From contig SCPD01000027.1 in assembly GCA_005502925.1 (NCBI GenBank), forward strand, positions 1 through 43,942: a DNA stretch of 43,942 nt, written 5' to 3'. Positions 8,423 to 16,110 of this stretch are shown here, piece by piece (position 1 is the first letter of the stretch; each line of letters opens with the position of its first letter). Source of the DNA: Rhizobiales bacterium Y(2018) (GTDB lineage: Bacteria; Pseudomonadota; Alphaproteobacteria; Rhizobiales; Aestuariivirgaceae). The notes beneath the pieces were generated by a model that saw nothing but the letters and a program-made list of their open reading frames with translations, was not told the origin of the DNA and ran no database searches. Made by a program: the position numbers and the translations under genes.

Positions 8423-8548
8423 GATGGTCCTCTATGGGCGGTGTGCCGGAGGAGCAGTCTAGAGCAGCTTTGTGACGGACCCAATCACGAGCTTGGACCT
8501 ATTTTCGGCATGATGCGGACGCAAGAAATGAACGAAAGAGGGGGAACC

Positions 8549-9553
8549 ATGCGTCTGATTCTTGGTTTGCTGTTAAGTTTCGTGGCGGCCATGCCATCGC
8601 GTGCCGAGCCCTCTGCACATTGGGCGAAGGCCGGCGAAACGGCCGTGACGCGAACCATATCCCGTTTGGTCAAGGATCACGCTGTCAGTGAGAAGCCGAC
8701 GGCCATATTGGTCGTGCAAGGTGACGCGATCGTCGCGAGCTGGGGAGATCTCGGTCGCAAGGTCAACATGGCCTCGGTCCGCAAGAGCTTGCTGAGCGCG
8801 CTGTATGGTATTGCAGTCGCCGAGCAGCGCATCAGCCTCACGCGCTCGCTCGCCGAAATGGGTATCGACGACAAGAAGCCGTCATTGACCGCTGCGGAGA
8901 AACTGGCGACTGTGGGTGATCTTCTCACGGCGCGCTCGGGCATCTATCATGCTGCCGCCTACGAGACCCGCGAGATCAAGAAGAAGCGGCCGGCGCGCGG
9001 CAGTCACGCGCCCGGCACCTATTGGTTCTACAACAATTGGGACTTCAACGTGCTCGGCACGATCTACCGGAAGGTGATCGGAGAAGACATTTTTGCGAGC
9101 TTCGAGCGGCGTATCGCTCGTCCGATCGGCATGGAGGACTTTTCGAAGCGCGATGGCCGATATGTTCTCGCGCCCGAGTCGGACCATCCGGCCTATCCGT
9201 TCATGCTGACGGCGCACGATGCGGCGCGCTTCGGACTCCTCTTTGCGAATGGCGGACGCTGGAACGGCAAGCAGGTCGTCCCGGCGGATTGGGTCGCTGA
9301 ATCGACACGCGCCCATGCGCACACCAACCGGGGCAATCGCGGCTATGGCTATATGTGGTGGGAGCTTTCGGCCGAACCCTGGGGCAGGGGCGGGGCTTAT
9401 GCGGCGGGTTTCGGCGGCCAGATCATCGCGTTCCTGCCGGCGAAAAAACTGGTTCTCGTGCAGACCGTCGACTTGCAAGCCAATCCCAAGGGCGTTCGTA
9501 CCTCCGCCGTCATCGAGTTGATGAAAAGGATTGTCGCGGCACTGCCTGAGTGA
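8549..9553 (+). CDS. Secreted serine hydrolase, beta-lactamase (class C/PBP-like) fold
   Basis: A 334-residue protein with a signal peptide (residues 1-20, cleavage after PSRA) and the beta-lactamase/transpeptidase-like domain. The nucleophile motif S76-V-R-K79 and the Y161-N-N163 motif are intact; the third motif is replaced by a FGGQ segment near residue 290, as in many EstB-like esterases. It probably hydrolyses an ester or peptide in the periplasm; a true antibiotic-resistance role is not indicated. ATG at 8549 is chosen over one at 8528 because AGAGGGGG stands 5-11 nt before it and it opens directly on the signal peptide. It is divergent from the PLP-enzyme gene. Confidence 0.9.
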   Translation: MRLILGLLLSFVAAMPSRAEPSAHWAKAGETAVTRTISRLVKDHAVSEKPTAILVVQGDAIVASWGDLGRKVNMASVRKSLLSALYGIAVAEQRISLTRSLAEMGIDDKKPSLTAAEKLATVGDLLTARSGIYHAAAYETREIKKKRPARGSHAPGTYWFYNNWDFNVLGTIYRKVIGEDIFASFERRIARPIGMEDFSKRDGRYVLAPESDHPAYPFMLTAHDAARFGLLFANGGRWNGKQVVPADWVAESTRAHAHTNRGNRGYGYMWWELSAEPWGRGGAYAAGFGGQIIAFLPAKKLVLVQTVDLQANPKGVRTSAVIELMKRIVAALPE

Positions 9554-9560
9554 GGCGGGA

Positions 9561-10358
9561 TCACTCCGCCACGCCCGGCGCCACGACCACCTTCACGCCG
9601 GCGCCTTCGATCTCGGCTTGCAGATTGGCGGGCGGCGCGGTGTCGACGACGAGGACATGGATCTCGTTCAGCGCGGCGATGCGCACCATGGCCTGGCGGT
9701 TGAATTTGCTCGCATCGCACAGCGCCACCACGAGATCGGATCTCTGGATGAAGGCGCGTTTGATTTCGGAATCTTCCGGCGAATAGTCGAAAAGCCCGGC
9801 CTCCGAGACGCCGGACAGGCCGAGAAACAGGATGTCATAGTGATAGGAGGCGACGAAGCTCGCGGCACTCGATCCATAGATCGACAATTCGCGCCCGCGC
9901 ACCCGTCCGCCCGGCAGATAGACCGGATGTGGCGTTTCGGCGAGGAGGCTCGCGGCGCGGGTATTGTTGGTGATGACGCGCAAATCCGCGATCTCGGCGA
10001 GGAAGCGGGTGATCTCGAGCGTGGTCGAGCCGGTATCGAGCGCGATCGTATGGCCGGGCTTGGCGAATTGCGCCGCCGCCCGCGCGATGCGGATCTTGGC
10101 GTCGCTGTTGCGCCGCCGCCGCGCCTCGAAAGTGGGCTCCCTTATGTCATAGATATTGGGCGCGCCGCTCCGCGCGATGAGCGCGCCGCCATGGGTGCGC
10201 CTGACCGTGCCGCAGCGCTCGAGCTCGGTCAGATCGCGCCGGATGGTGATTTCCGAGACGCCGGTTTCCTCCGCGATATCGGAAACGCTCATGAAGCCGC
10301 GCCGGGATAGGCTTTCGATGAGGAGAGTTTGCCGGGCAATCGGATCGCGAGAGGTCAT
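9561..10358 (-). CDS. DeoR-family transcriptional repressor
   Basis: A 265-residue DeoR-family protein: a helix-turn-helix at about residues 20-56 (DIAEETGVSEITIRRDLTEL), the THGGAL hinge, then the DeoRC sensor domain with DTGSTT, NN and LFLGLSGV motifs, which usually binds a phosphorylated sugar. It diverges from the ABC importer at 10510, and three copies of a TGATCGAAAnCG-type site lie between the two starts, one on its own start codon. It therefore probably controls the importer and itself. Convergent with the serine hydrolase (7 nt apart). The inducer is unknown. Confidence 0.93.
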   Translation of the reverse strand: MTSRDPIARQTLLIESLSRRGFMSVSDIAEETGVSEITIRRDLTELERCGTVRRTHGGALIARSGAPNIYDIREPTFEARRRRNSDAKIRIARAAAQFAKPGHTIALDTGSTTLEITRFLAEIADLRVITNNTRAASLLAETPHPVYLPGGRVRGRELSIYGSSAASFVASYHYDILFLGLSGVSEAGLFDYSPEDSEIKRAFIQRSDLVVALCDASKFNRQAMVRIAALNEIHVLVVDTAPPANLQAEIEGAGVKVVVAPGVAE

Positions 10359-10399
10359 GATCGTTCAAGGATGGTGGGGGATGATCGAAACCGTTCAAA
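10358..10399. promoter_or_regulatory. Two DeoR-site candidates at the repressor gene
   Basis: TGATCGTTCAA (10358-10368) covers the repressor start codon, and TGATCGAAACCGTTCAAA (10382-10399) covers the -10 of its likely promoter (minus strand TTGAAA at 10418-10423, 16 nt, TATTTG at 10396-10401). Both resemble the site at 10467, suggesting autorepression. Confidence 0.55.
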
Positions 10400-10439
10400 T
10401 ACGCTCATAAAAAGCGCTTTCAATTCTTAGCATATTGTC

Positions 10440-10467
10440 TTGTTTCTGGGCGCCGCGCCAGTATAAT
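10440..10467 (+). promoter_or_regulatory. Predicted promoter of the DeoR-linked ABC importer
   Basis: TTGTTT (10440-10445), a 16-nt spacer and a perfect TATAAT (10462-10467). The repressor-site candidate begins on the last base of the -10, so bound repressor would block the transcription start. Confidence 0.6.
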
Positions 10468-10484
10468 GATCGAAAACGATCAAA
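10467..10484. promoter_or_regulatory. DeoR-site candidate downstream of the importer promoter
   Basis: TGATCGAAAACGATCAAA matches the site at 10382 in 16 of 18 positions and contains the inverted repeat GATCG-AAAA-CGATC. It lies across the predicted transcription start of the importer operon. Confidence 0.6.
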
Positions 10485-10509
10485 GAAGTGCAGGGAGTGG
10501 GCGTACGGG

Positions 10510-11322
10510 ATGAAGAGGATCGCAGCGAGGGTTCTGCCGCACATTATTCTATGTGCCTTCTCCCTCTTGATCCTCATGCCGCTGCTCTGGATCCTGCGCG
10601 TCAGCTTCACCGACCGGCTCACCGCCTACAAGATCCCGCCCGAGATCGGCACCGTCGGTCTCATGAACTATGTCGAGATCTTCGCGCGTTATCCCTTCAC
10701 CGGCTGGTTTCTCAACAGCCTGATCATCGCGCTCGGCGCCACCGCCATCGCGCTGCCGCTCGCCACCGCGCTGGCCTATGCCTTTGCCCGTTTCAACACC
10801 GGCGGCACCTTTCTGCGCCTGGGCGTTCTCGCCAGCCAGATGCTGCCGCCGATCATCCTGGTCTTGCCGCTCTTCGGCATGTTCCTGTTCGCCGGCCTGA
10901 TGCAGAGCCATGTCGGCCTCATCATCGCCCATCTCACCATCTCGTTGCCTTTCCTTTCCTGGATGCTGGTGTCCTTCTTCGAGGGGGACGTGGCGCGGCT
11001 CGAGGAAGCGGCGCGCGTCGATGGCGCCACACGCTGGCAGGCCTTCCGGTACATCGCCGTACCGGTCGCGGCGCCCGGGATATTGGCGGCGGGACTTCTG
11101 GGCTTCATCCTGAGCTGGAACGAGTTTCTCTTCGCGCTGGTGCTTTCGGGCCCCAGCAGCCAGACGCTACCCGTCGGACTTGCCGCGCTCGAGACCCATG
11201 CCGGCGTCGAAATCGCGCCGCTCGCGGCCGCCACCGTCGTTTCCCTGGTGCCGGTCTTCGCGCTCCTGCCTTTCTTACGCAAGCATCTCATCAAAGGTCT
11301 TTCACTTGGAGCCCTCAAGTGA
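10510..11322 (+). CDS. Carbohydrate ABC importer permease, MalG-type
   Basis: A 270-residue inner-membrane permease with six TM helices (first at about 8-30) and the cytoplasmic EAA loop EEAARVDGATRWQ that contacts the ATPase. The C-terminus LIKGLSLGALK is typical of MalG-type subunits. ATG at 10510 is preferred over upstream non-ATG starts because it opens on the first TM helix; AGGGAG lies upstream, though rather far. It is the first gene of a four-gene unit, ahead of its binding protein, an unusual order. The sugar is unknown. Confidence 0.92.
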   Translation: MKRIAARVLPHIILCAFSLLILMPLLWILRVSFTDRLTAYKIPPEIGTVGLMNYVEIFARYPFTGWFLNSLIIALGATAIALPLATALAYAFARFNTGGTFLRLGVLASQMLPPIILVLPLFGMFLFAGLMQSHVGLIIAHLTISLPFLSWMLVSFFEGDVARLEEAARVDGATRWQAFRYIAVPVAAPGILAAGLLGFILSWNEFLFALVLSGPSSQTLPVGLAALETHAGVEIAPLAAATVVSLVPVFALLPFLRKHLIKGLSLGALK

Positions 11323-11362
11323 AACTGACGCATCACAATGGGCTGACCAGGGAGGTTGCAAC

Positions 11363-12640
11363 ATGTTGAAGAAATGGCTTCTTGCCGCGGCATTGGCGAC
11401 GGGATTGTCGGGCCCCGCTTTTGCCGAAACCGTGAACATCCTGATGGAAGGCGTCCCCGACACCGAATATGTGAAGACGCTGCTGCCTGAATTCACCAAG
11501 GAGACCGGCATCGAGGTCAATCTCGAAGTCGTCAATTACGCCGAGATGCATACCAAGCTGGTGCCGCAGCTCGTCGCCCCCAAAGGCAGCTATTCCGCCA
11601 TCGTCGTCGATTTCTACTGGGTCGGCGAATTCACCAAGGCCGGCTGGCTGCAGCCGCTCGACGAGCGCATCAAGGCCGACAATTTCGACACCTCCGTCTA
11701 TGTGCCGAAGCTGATGGATCTGGTCGGCCGAGTAGACGGCACCACCTACATGCTGCCCTTCTACAATTATGCGATGGGCCTTCTCTACCGCAAGGACCTC
11801 CTCGCGGACGAGAAGAACAAGACCGACTTCAAGGCCAAATATGGCTTCGATCTCGATGTGCCGAAGACCTGGGACGAATATCTGAAGCAAGTCGAGTTCT
11901 TCACCAAGGACGGCATCAATGGCGTGGTCAATCAGGGCCTGCGCCCCGATCCGATCGCCATGGAATGGTCGAACTATCTCTTCGCCAATGGCGGCGAATA
12001 TCACGACGCCAATTGGAAGGCGACGCTGAACACCGAAGCGGGCGTCAAGGCGGTCGAGCAATATGCAACCAATGTCAACAAATACGGCCCGATCGGCTCG
12101 GCGAGCTTCTCCTTCGACGAAGCTTTCAACGTCATGGCGCAGGGCAAGGCCTATAGCTACATCACCTACAACTTCTTCCGCGCCGGCATTGACGATGCCT
12201 CGAAATCCGCCGTCGTCGGCAAGGTCGAGATCATGCCGGTGCCGGGAACGGAAGCCGGCAAGGGCGGCAGCCTGAACGGCGCCTGGGGCTGGGCCATTCC
12301 GAAATCGAGCCCCAATGCCGACGCGGCCTGGAAGTTCCTGAAATGGGTCGAAAGCCCGGCTATCGCCAAGAAGCGCGCGCTGCAGGGCGGCTCGCCGACC
12401 CGCACCGACGTCTTCGACGATGCCGAGGTCAACGCCAAATATCCCTATGCCAAGGCGCTGAAGGAAATGCTGCTGACCAGCCACAATTTCCCGGTCTTCA
12501 CCTACACGCCGCAACTCGTCGAGGTGCTGGGCCGCGAGCTCAGCCTCGCGGTGGCGGGTGAGAAGAAGCCGGCCGAAGCGCTGGCGGCGATCGAGACCGA
12601 AATGACCGAGCTCGCCAAGAAGGATGGCAAACTCAAATAA
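11363..12640 (+). CDS. Sugar ABC transporter substrate-binding protein
   Basis: A 425-residue periplasmic binding protein of the cluster B (MalE/UgpB-like, SBP_bac_1) type with a clear signal peptide (residues 1-20, AFA cleavage). Typical segments are LLPEFTKETGIEV near residue 34, the WDEYL helix, and GAWGWAIPKSS near 305. GGAGG stands 7 nt before the ATG. It delivers a carbohydrate to the permeases on either side of it. The 101-nt gap to the next gene holds a strong hairpin that may stabilise its mRNA and raise its amount over the membrane parts. Confidence 0.93.
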   Translation: MLKKWLLAAALATGLSGPAFAETVNILMEGVPDTEYVKTLLPEFTKETGIEVNLEVVNYAEMHTKLVPQLVAPKGSYSAIVVDFYWVGEFTKAGWLQPLDERIKADNFDTSVYVPKLMDLVGRVDGTTYMLPFYNYAMGLLYRKDLLADEKNKTDFKAKYGFDLDVPKTWDEYLKQVEFFTKDGINGVVNQGLRPDPIAMEWSNYLFANGGEYHDANWKATLNTEAGVKAVEQYATNVNKYGPIGSASFSFDEAFNVMAQGKAYSYITYNFFRAGIDDASKSAVVGKVEIMPVPGTEAGKGGSLNGAWGWAIPKSSPNADAAWKFLKWVESPAIAKKRALQGGSPTRTDVFDDAEVNAKYPYAKALKEMLLTSHNFPVFTYTPQLVEVLGRELSLAVAGEKKPAEALAAIETEMTELAKKDGKLK

Positions 12641-12667
12641 TAAGAAGAAACGGAGACCTTGTTGACT

Positions 12668-12704
12668 TCCCCCTCTGTCGCGCCTCCCGCGCGGCGGAGG
12701 GGGA
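12668..12704 (+). promoter_or_regulatory. Intercistronic hairpin after the binding-protein gene
   Basis: TCCCCCTC (12668-12675) pairs perfectly with GAGGGGGA (12697-12704), and an inner CGCGC/GCGCG pair extends the structure. No T-run follows, so it is more likely an mRNA-stabilising or attenuating stem-loop than a full terminator. Such structures commonly follow binding-protein genes. Confidence 0.6.
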
Positions 12705-12741
12705 GCCTTCCTGAAGTTTTATCCTGGATCAGCCGACTTCC

Positions 12742-13668
12742 ATGACCTTAGCCGCGGACGACAGACGACTGAATGACTTACCGCGGGCTGAGCAGACGGC
12801 GGTAGAACGGCGCGACCGCATGTTCGGCTGGCTGATCGCTTCGCCGAGCCTGGGGCTGCTGTTCCTGGTCATTCTCTTCCCGGTCTTCTGGGCGCTTTAC
12901 ACCAGCGTCCATGACTACACGCTGATCGCGCCCAATTTCGACACCTTCAACGGCATCGACAACTACACCAAGGCGCTCGGCGATCCGGAATTCCGCCATA
13001 CGCTGTGGCTGACCGCCTTTTTCGTCGCCGCCGTCGTGCTGCTCGAATTCGCCCTGGGCTTCCTCGTCGCCTTGATGCTCAACAGCGTCGAGCGCTTCAA
13101 GGCCATCTATTACGCCATTCTGCTCTGCCCGTTGCTGATGAACCCGGTCATCGTCGGCCTCATCTGGCGTATGTTCCTGCATCCCTCGCTCGGCATCGTG
13201 AATTATCTTCTGAGCCTCGTCGGCATCGATCCGGTGAACTGGCTCGGCAGCACCAAGGTCGCGCTCTGGACGATCGTCATGGTCGACATCTGGCACCAGG
13301 TCTCCTTCATGATCGTACTGCTGCTCGCCGGTCTCTCCGCCCTGCCGCGCGAGCCTTATGAAGCGGCGCGCGTCGACGGCGCCTCGGCCTTGCGCTCTTT
13401 CTGGCATATCACGGTGCCGCTGATGCTGCCGGTCATCGCCGTCACCTTGCTGATCCGGCTCATCTTCGCGGTCAAGACCTACGACCTCGTCTACATCATG
13501 ACGCGCGGCGGGCCCGGCGTCGCAACCGATCTCGTCAGCTACTTCATCTACCGGACGGCCTTTGTCGGCCTCAATATCGGCGAGGCCTCGGCCATGTCGG
13601 CGATCCTGCTCGCCGTCATCATGGGGCTCACAGTCTGGCTTCACCGCTATATGCGCTCGCTCACCTGA
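12742..13668 (+). CDS. Carbohydrate ABC importer permease, MalF-type
   Basis: A 308-residue permease with a polar N-terminus (about 30 residues), six TM helices from about residue 33, and the EAA motif YEAARVDGASALRS near residue 215. It would form the heterodimeric channel with the MalG-type subunit encoded at 10510. It lies downstream of the binding-protein gene and 12 nt ahead of the ATPase gene. The conserved TRGGPGVATD segment near residue 255 is usual for the sugar permease family. Confidence 0.92.
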   Translation: MTLAADDRRLNDLPRAEQTAVERRDRMFGWLIASPSLGLLFLVILFPVFWALYTSVHDYTLIAPNFDTFNGIDNYTKALGDPEFRHTLWLTAFFVAAVVLLEFALGFLVALMLNSVERFKAIYYAILLCPLLMNPVIVGLIWRMFLHPSLGIVNYLLSLVGIDPVNWLGSTKVALWTIVMVDIWHQVSFMIVLLLAGLSALPREPYEAARVDGASALRSFWHITVPLMLPVIAVTLLIRLIFAVKTYDLVYIMTRGGPGVATDLVSYFIYRTAFVGLNIGEASAMSAILLAVIMGLTVWLHRYMRSLT

Positions 13669-13680
13669 AGATTTGGATCA

Positions 13681-14790
13681 ATGGCATCGATCTCGCTCAG
13701 CAACGTCCATAAATTCTATCCCAACGGCTATGCCGCGGTCCGCGATGTCTCGCTCGACATCAAGGATGGCGAGTTCATGATTCTGCTCGGGCCTTCGGGC
13801 TGCGGCAAGTCGACGACTTTGCGCATGATCGCCGGCCTCGAGACCATTTCAAAAGGCGATCTCCATATCGGCGGCGCCCGCATGAACGACATCGATCCGG
13901 CCGATCGCGATGTCGCCATCGTCTTCCAGAACTACGCGCTTTATCCGCATATGACGGTGATCGACAATCTGTCCTTCGGCCTGCGTCTGCGCGGCGTCGG
14001 GCGCGCCGTCATCGACCAGCGTGTCGCCAATATCGCCGACATGCTGGGTATCGGCGAACTCCTGTCACGCAAGCCGGCGCAATTGTCGGGCGGCCAGCGC
14101 CAGCGCGTGGCGCTGGGGCGGGCTCTGGTACGCGAGCCCAAGGCCTTCCTGCTCGATGAACCGCTCTCCAATCTCGACGCCAAATTGCGCAGCGCCATGC
14201 GCACCGAGCTCATCAAGCTGCACCGCACGCTCGGCACCACCATCGTCCATGTGACGCATGATCAGGTCGAGGCCATGACCATGGGTGAGCGCATCTGCAT
14301 CATGAAGGATGGCGTCATCGTTCAGGTGGGCGCGCCGATGGAGGTCTATCGCAATCCGGTCAACACCTTCGTCGCCGGATTCCTGGCCAGCCCGCCGATG
14401 AATCTTCTGCGCAGCCGGCTGTCGGCGCAAAGCCTGTCGCTTGGCGACACCGTCCTCGCTTTGCCGCCGGCGCTGGGTCAGGCTTTCGCCGCTCACGCGG
14501 AACGCGAGGTCATCGCCGGCATGCGGCCGGAAGATTTCCATCTGAAGGCGGACGCAGCGGCATCGACCGCCCCAGTCAAGGTCCATGCCGTAACGACCGA
14601 AGTGTTAGGACCTGAAGTGATTCTCGTCGCGACAGTCAGCGGTGAGCAAGGGGCGGAGATTCATATCCGTTGTCCGCGCGACTTCCGGGCGAAACCAGGC
14701 GAAATCGTGATCTTCCATTATGATGTGTCGCAGCTTCAACTGTTTGACCCTGAGACAACATACGCCCTCAAGCGACCCGTCCAAATTTGA
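13681..14790 (+). CDS. Sugar ABC importer ATPase, UgpC/MalK-type
   Basis: A 369-residue ATPase: Walker [10 protein letters not shown] near residue 38, Q-loop FQNYALYPH, signature LSGGQRQRV near 136, Walker B AFLLDEP, H-loop [10 protein letters not shown], then a C-terminal TOBE/OB regulatory domain (about 240-369). The MalK/UgpC type has this extra domain and can sometimes serve several importers. It closes the operon. No sugar-catabolic enzyme is encoded in the unit, so the transported sugar must be metabolised by genes elsewhere. Confidence 0.94.
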   Translation: MASISLSNVHKFYPNGYAAVRDVSLDIKDGEFMILLGPSGCGKSTTLRMIAGLETISKGDLHIGGARMNDIDPADRDVAIVFQNYALYPHMTVIDNLSFGLRLRGVGRAVIDQRVANIADMLGIGELLSRKPAQLSGGQRQRVALGRALVREPKAFLLDEPLSNLDAKLRSAMRTELIKLHRTLGTTIVHVTHDQVEAMTMGERICIMKDGVIVQVGAPMEVYRNPVNTFVAGFLASPPMNLLRSRLSAQSLSLGDTVLALPPALGQAFAAHAEREVIAGMRPEDFHLKADAAASTAPVKVHAVTTEVLGPEVILVATVSGEQGAEIHIRCPRDFRAKPGEIVIFHYDVSQLQLFDPETTYALKRPVQI

Positions 14791-14815
14791 ATCGCATTTT
14801 TGCTTTTGCGTCTCG

Positions 14816-15043
14816 TCACATCGCGGCCCACAGATAATAGACCGCCGCCCAGATCATCAGACCGATGATCAGGGCGATGAGATAAGCACTTAGCATCGAG
14901 CCTGGCTTGCCACGCTCTTTCTCTTCAGCGATCAGTTCTTCCGCTTTTTGTCGCGCATTTTTTTGTCTGTCGGTCATCGACTTGTCATAAGAGGATGATG
15001 CGCGTCTATTCGCATCGCCTTTTTGTTCTGTGTCTTGTTGCAT
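14816..15043 (-). CDS. Small single-TM membrane protein of unknown function
   Basis: A 75-residue protein not recognised. Its first half is polar and highly charged (Lys/Glu-rich, possibly a coiled coil, about residues 23-46); the C-terminal part is one TM helix (about 50-72) ending LWAAM. An internal ATG at 14977 gives 53 residues with the same charged-plus-TM layout and may be the true start; neither start has a clear Shine-Dalgarno. Base composition is more AT-rich than the neighbours. Convergent with the ABC ATPase gene. It may be a conserved small protein, but could also be spurious. Confidence 0.5.
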   Translation of the reverse strand: MQQDTEQKGDANRRASSSYDKSMTDRQKNARQKAEELIAEEKERGKPGSMLSAYLIALIIGLMIWAAVYYLWAAM

Positions 15044-15317
15044 GTGATGTCGTCGTTGCCGTTAAGATGGACCTGATCCCGCGTCTATTCAAAGGCTTAA
15101 TAATTGTTCCGTGTTCGGACTAACACTTGGTCAACATTTTACGCCAATTATTTCTTACTGCGAGCTAATTGTTGCCACCTTCTTGGGCAAAAAGAGCAAT
15201 CGTTGTGCAGCGCGGGATTTTTCTTGCTGCACATGCGTCTTCGCGCTTGCAAAATCAGTCAAGCTCGGCCTTAATCCTCGTGGGCGGCAACCCAAATGAA
15301 AGCGAATGGAGGACTCC
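15044..15317 (+). promoter_or_regulatory. AT-rich leader region of the EPS locus
   Basis: This 274-nt gene-free stretch is clearly more AT-rich than its surroundings. It holds several CAATT/AATTG elements (TTAATAATTG at 15097, CCAATTATTT near 15144, CTAATTGTTG near 15166) and a strong inverted repeat at 15204-15233. It must contain the EPS promoter, but I see no convincing -35/-10 pair. AT-rich EPS leaders in rhizobia are often bound by Ros/MucR zinc-finger repressors; that is only an analogy here. Confidence 0.45.
15204..15233. promoter_or_regulatory. 8-bp inverted repeat upstream of the EPS genes
   Basis: TGTGCAGC (15204-15211) and GCTGCACA (15226-15233) form a perfect inverted repeat with a 14-nt loop, 85 nt before the priming transferase. 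It may be an operator or a leader hairpin; no T-run follows. Confidence 0.5.
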
Positions 15318-16022
15318 ATGGACTTTCGTGTGAGGCCAAATTCAGCCGCTCGCGGCGAATTGTTTGCACACGCCGAGACGGCGTCTGCGTTCGCAGGCTT
15401 CGACACTTCACTGCTGCGCAAGTCGATGGTGATCAATCGATCCGTCGTGAAACGATGGATCGATGTGTTGATCGCCTCGCTTGCAATCCTTGTTCTGGCA
15501 CCGGTCGGACTCCTGATCGCGCTCGCGATCAAGATCGAATCGCCAGGGCCGGTGTTGTTCCGGCAGTTGCGCTACGGGCGCAACCGCTCATCCTTCTATA
15601 TCTGCAAGTTCCGCAGCATGACGGTGACGGAGTCGAAGGGAGATTTCACGCAGGCGAGCCGGAATGACGTAAGAGTCACCCGGATCGGCCGCTTCCTGCG
15701 CCGCACCAGTCTCGATGAGCTGCCGCAGCTCTATAATGTCCTGCGTGGCGAGATGTCCCTGGTGGGACCGAGGCCGCATGCGATTGCGATGGATGATGCG
15801 TTCGCTGAGGTCATCAGCAATTTCGGCGACCGCCATCTGGTGCGTCCGGGACTGACGGGCCTTGCCCAGGTCTCCGGCTATCGTGGCCCCACCGAAGCCC
15901 TGGAGCAGATCGAGTACAGGGTGCAGCACGACCGTCTCTATATCAGCAAATGGTCGGTGCTTCTCGACATGCAAATCATGGTCCGCACCGTCTTTGCATT
16001 GACCGGACCCAACGCCGTCTAG
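15318..16022 (+). CDS. Undecaprenyl-phosphate sugar phosphotransferase (ExoY-like)
   Basis: A 234-residue priming enzyme of the bacterial sugar transferase family (PF02397). It starts EPS repeat-unit synthesis by moving a sugar-1-phosphate from a UDP-sugar to undecaprenyl phosphate at the inner membrane. One TM helix (about 45-65) is followed by the diagnostic FRQLRYGRN, KFRSM, TSLDELPQLYNVLRG and MSLVGPRP motifs. Like ExoY of Sinorhizobium it lacks the four-TM N-terminus of WcaJ/WbaP. ATG at 15318 is chosen over 15306 because GGAGG sits 5 nt upstream. It is the first gene of the EPS locus. Sugar specificity (Gal or Glc) is not decidable here. Confidence 0.92.
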   Translation: MDFRVRPNSAARGELFAHAETASAFAGFDTSLLRKSMVINRSVVKRWIDVLIASLAILVLAPVGLLIALAIKIESPGPVLFRQLRYGRNRSSFYICKFRSMTVTESKGDFTQASRNDVRVTRIGRFLRRTSLDELPQLYNVLRGEMSLVGPRPHAIAMDDAFAEVISNFGDRHLVRPGLTGLAQVSGYRGPTEALEQIEYRVQHDRLYISKWSVLLDMQIMVRTVFALTGPNAV

Positions 16023-16032
16023 GCGAACACCT

Positions 16033-16090
16033 TCCGCGGCGACACGCGGACAACTCGGAAAACGAAACTGATCTGTCGACCGCGGTCGAC
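16033..16090. promoter_or_regulatory. Hairpin and 16-bp palindrome upstream of ugd
   Basis: In the 88-nt gap between the priming transferase and ugd, TCCGCG (16033-16038) pairs with CGCGGA (16045-16050). Then GTCGACCGCGGTCGAC (16075-16090) forms a perfect 16-bp palindrome ending 20 nt before the ugd start. The first could attenuate or protect mRNA; the second looks like a dimeric-regulator site or a strong RNA hairpin near the ribosome binding site. Confidence 0.5.
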
Positions 16091-16110
16091 CCGACACGAA
16101 AGGATATCGG

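Noticed and set aside
8549-9553. True class C beta-lactamase conferring resistance
   Set aside because: The third active-site motif is FGGQ-like rather than KTG, more consistent with an esterase-type member of the fold.
15111-15299. Possible 62-residue protein in the EPS leader
   Set aside because: No Shine-Dalgarno, no recognisable domain, and it covers the inverted repeat and AT-rich control region.
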